From NCBI GenBank assembly GCA_003857395.1, contig RPRC01000163.1:1-14732 (forward strand): a stretch of 14,732 nucleotides of DNA. The letters are read 5' to 3'. Of the stretch, positions 13,607 through 14,732 are shown in pieces. The notes beneath the pieces were generated by a model. That model worked only from the letters and a program-made list of their open reading frames with translations. It did no database searches and had not been told where the DNA came from. This DNA comes from Geobacter sp. (GTDB taxonomy: Bacteria > Desulfobacterota > Desulfuromonadia > Geobacterales > Geobacteraceae). Both the position numbers and the translations under genes were made by a program. Every line of letters starts with the position of its first letter. Within the stretch, counting starts at the first letter, position 1.

Positions 13607-14727
13607 GCCCTGACAAACGGAAAATTCATGTGCTGCATCTGATTGGCAGTACCGGCCTCTATGGCGCGGAGCGCTGGATTCTGGCACTGATGCGCGCACT
13701 TGACCCCGATAGTATCCAATCGACCCTGATCAACCTCGTTGATAACGAAAATGAGGTTTCCGAAGTTGTTGTCGCTGCACGCCGGCGCGGTTTGACCGCC
13801 ATGGATTTCTATACTGGTGGCAGGTTCAATCCGCTTTCGGCAATCCGCATGGCACGCTGGGCACGCGAGCAGCATGTCAGCATAATACACGGTCATGGTT
13901 TTAAATCTGATTTTTTCGGATATTTAGCGGGCCGGTTGGCCGGGTGTGCGGTAATGACTACTCCGCATGGCTGGAGTGTTGAAAAGAACAGAAAGCTGCA
14001 GCTGTATGAGAAGTTGGACCGCGTTCTTTTCAGATTTATGGATCTGGTATGTCCACTTTCCATTGAATTGATAGCGGGGCTCAAGTCTTCGGTCGACGCC
14101 ACGAAGCTGAGGCTTGTCCTTAATGGAGTTGATATTGATGAAGTTCGGGCAGCTTTGTCGACGAACAGGTCTCAGACCGAATATTTTGTGATTGGATATA
14201 TCGGCAGGTTGGTTACGTTAAAAAATCTCGAAACTTTACTGGCTTCTTTTCATATGCTGACTGCTGACAAACCCAAGGTCAGATTAATGATTGTCGGTGA
14301 TGGCCCTGAACGTGAGAATCTGGAGAATCAGGCCCAACAGCTTGGAATTCGTGAGCACATTGAGTTTCTTGGTTTCAGGGAAGATGCCGTTGCCTTCTTG
14401 AAGGAGTTTGATGTGTTTGTTTTGCCCTCACTTTCAGAAGGTATCCCCCGCTGTATCATGGAGGCCATGGCTGCGTCGCTACCGGTTGTGGCGTCGGATA
14501 TTCCTGGCAACAGGAATCTTGTTTCCCATGGGGAAACCGGACTCCTCTTCACCGTCGGTGACAGCCGCACACTGGCTGACAAAATCAGGTATATGATGGA
14601 TCATCCTGCCGCAGCTCGGGAAATGGCGCTTTGCGGCAAACGGAAGGTTGAAGCAGAGTATTCAAACCGGAGAATGGCACGGGTCTATACCGCTTTGTAT
14701 CAAGAACTTCTGGCAGGCCTGGCATGA
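13603..14727 (+). CDS. GT4 family glycosyltransferase (TTG start)
   Basis: This 374-residue retaining GT-B enzyme has KIHVLHLIGSTGLYGAERWILAL (7-29) with a GAE acceptor-side loop, IIHGHGFKSDFFGYLAGRL and TTPHGWSVEKNRKLQLYEKLDR in the N-domain. IGYIGRLVTLKNLETLLASF (197-216) and the EX7E motif at E279 and E287 (SEGIPRCIMEAMAASLPVV) lie in the donor domain, followed by PGNRNLVSHGETGLLF. TTG 13603 is supported as start. It overlaps the upstream TGA in a four-base TTGA arrangement, has AGGAG at 13590-13594 with an eight-base spacer, and the next in-frame residues lead straight into the first strand. Translation is therefore coupled to the acyltransferase. It resembles the GT4 at 1387 in composition and organisation. 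Sugar specificity is unknown. Confidence 0.93.
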   Translation: MSPDKRKIHVLHLIGSTGLYGAERWILALMRALDPDSIQSTLINLVDNENEVSEVVVAARRRGLTAMDFYTGGRFNPLSAIRMARWAREQHVSIIHGHGFKSDFFGYLAGRLAGCAVMTTPHGWSVEKNRKLQLYEKLDRVLFRFMDLVCPLSIELIAGLKSSVDATKLRLVLNGVDIDEVRAALSTNRSQTEYFVIGYIGRLVTLKNLETLLASFHMLTADKPKVRLMIVGDGPERENLENQAQQLGIREHIEFLGFREDAVAFLKEFDVFVLPSLSEGIPRCIMEAMAASLPVVASDIPGNRNLVSHGETGLLFTVGDSRTLADKIRYMMDHPAAAREMALCGKRKVEAEYSNRRMARVYTALYQELLAGLA

Positions 14728-14732
14728 AAATA
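14724..14732 (+). CDS. Probable start of next gene (cut by window edge)
   Basis: ATG at 14724 overlaps the TGA stop of the preceding GT4 in an ATGA arrangement and continues ATG AAA ATA to the window end. Only three codons are visible, so the product is unknown. The same four-base coupling is seen at 13603. Confidence 0.4.

Overview
The window is part of a polysaccharide (exopolysaccharide, capsule or O-antigen type) biosynthesis locus from a Gram-negative bacterium. Every recognisable gene lies on the + strand, and no gene-free stretch exceeds about 105 bases. Protein style, the GxxExxY gene with its palindromic repeats, and the Wzx/Wzy-type genes would fit a Desulfuromonadia/Geobacter-like or related environmental deltaproteobacterium. 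That placement is inference from general resemblance, not from a marker gene.

Layout. (1) 1-863: 3' part of an unrecognised, probably all-helical protein whose reading frame is open at the left edge. (2) 867-1411: a GxxExxY (PD-(D/E)XK-like) gene bracketed by two direct copies of an ~84-bp imperfect palindrome. Each copy fills almost the whole intergenic space and supplies the Shine-Dalgarno-like GAAAGG and the GTG start of the next gene. (3) 1387-2532: GT4 glycosyltransferase beginning inside the second repeat, followed by a one-arm remnant of the repeat at 2561. (4) 2637-4645: two visibly AT-rich genes, a GT2 and a GT4. (5) 4745-12941: a GT4-like transferase with an altered EX7E motif, a MurA paralogue, a MurB paralogue, a serine-acetyltransferase-type hexapeptide O-acetyltransferase, a Wzx flippase, a Wzy/O-antigen-ligase-type protein and an exported protein of unknown function. 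(6) 12992-14727: a second hexapeptide acyltransferase and a GT4, again GC-richer and translationally coupled. A next gene probably begins at 14724.

How the genes may work together. Five glycosyltransferases build a lipid-linked repeat unit on the inner leaflet, two acyltransferases decorate it, Wzx flips it and the Wzy/ligase-type protein polymerises or transfers it. The exported protein would act outside the inner membrane. The initiating sugar-phosphate transferase and the Wza/Wzc export genes are not in the window. The most distinctive feature is the adjacent, overlapping MurA-MurB pair inside a Wzx/Wzy locus. All key MurA catalytic residues are visible, but the residues that hold the uridine in the housekeeping enzyme are changed. 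I infer a dedicated route to a lactyl-ether (muramic-acid-like) nucleotide sugar for the surface glycan. The second notable feature is the palindromic repeat acting as a portable translation-start module around the GxxExxY gene.
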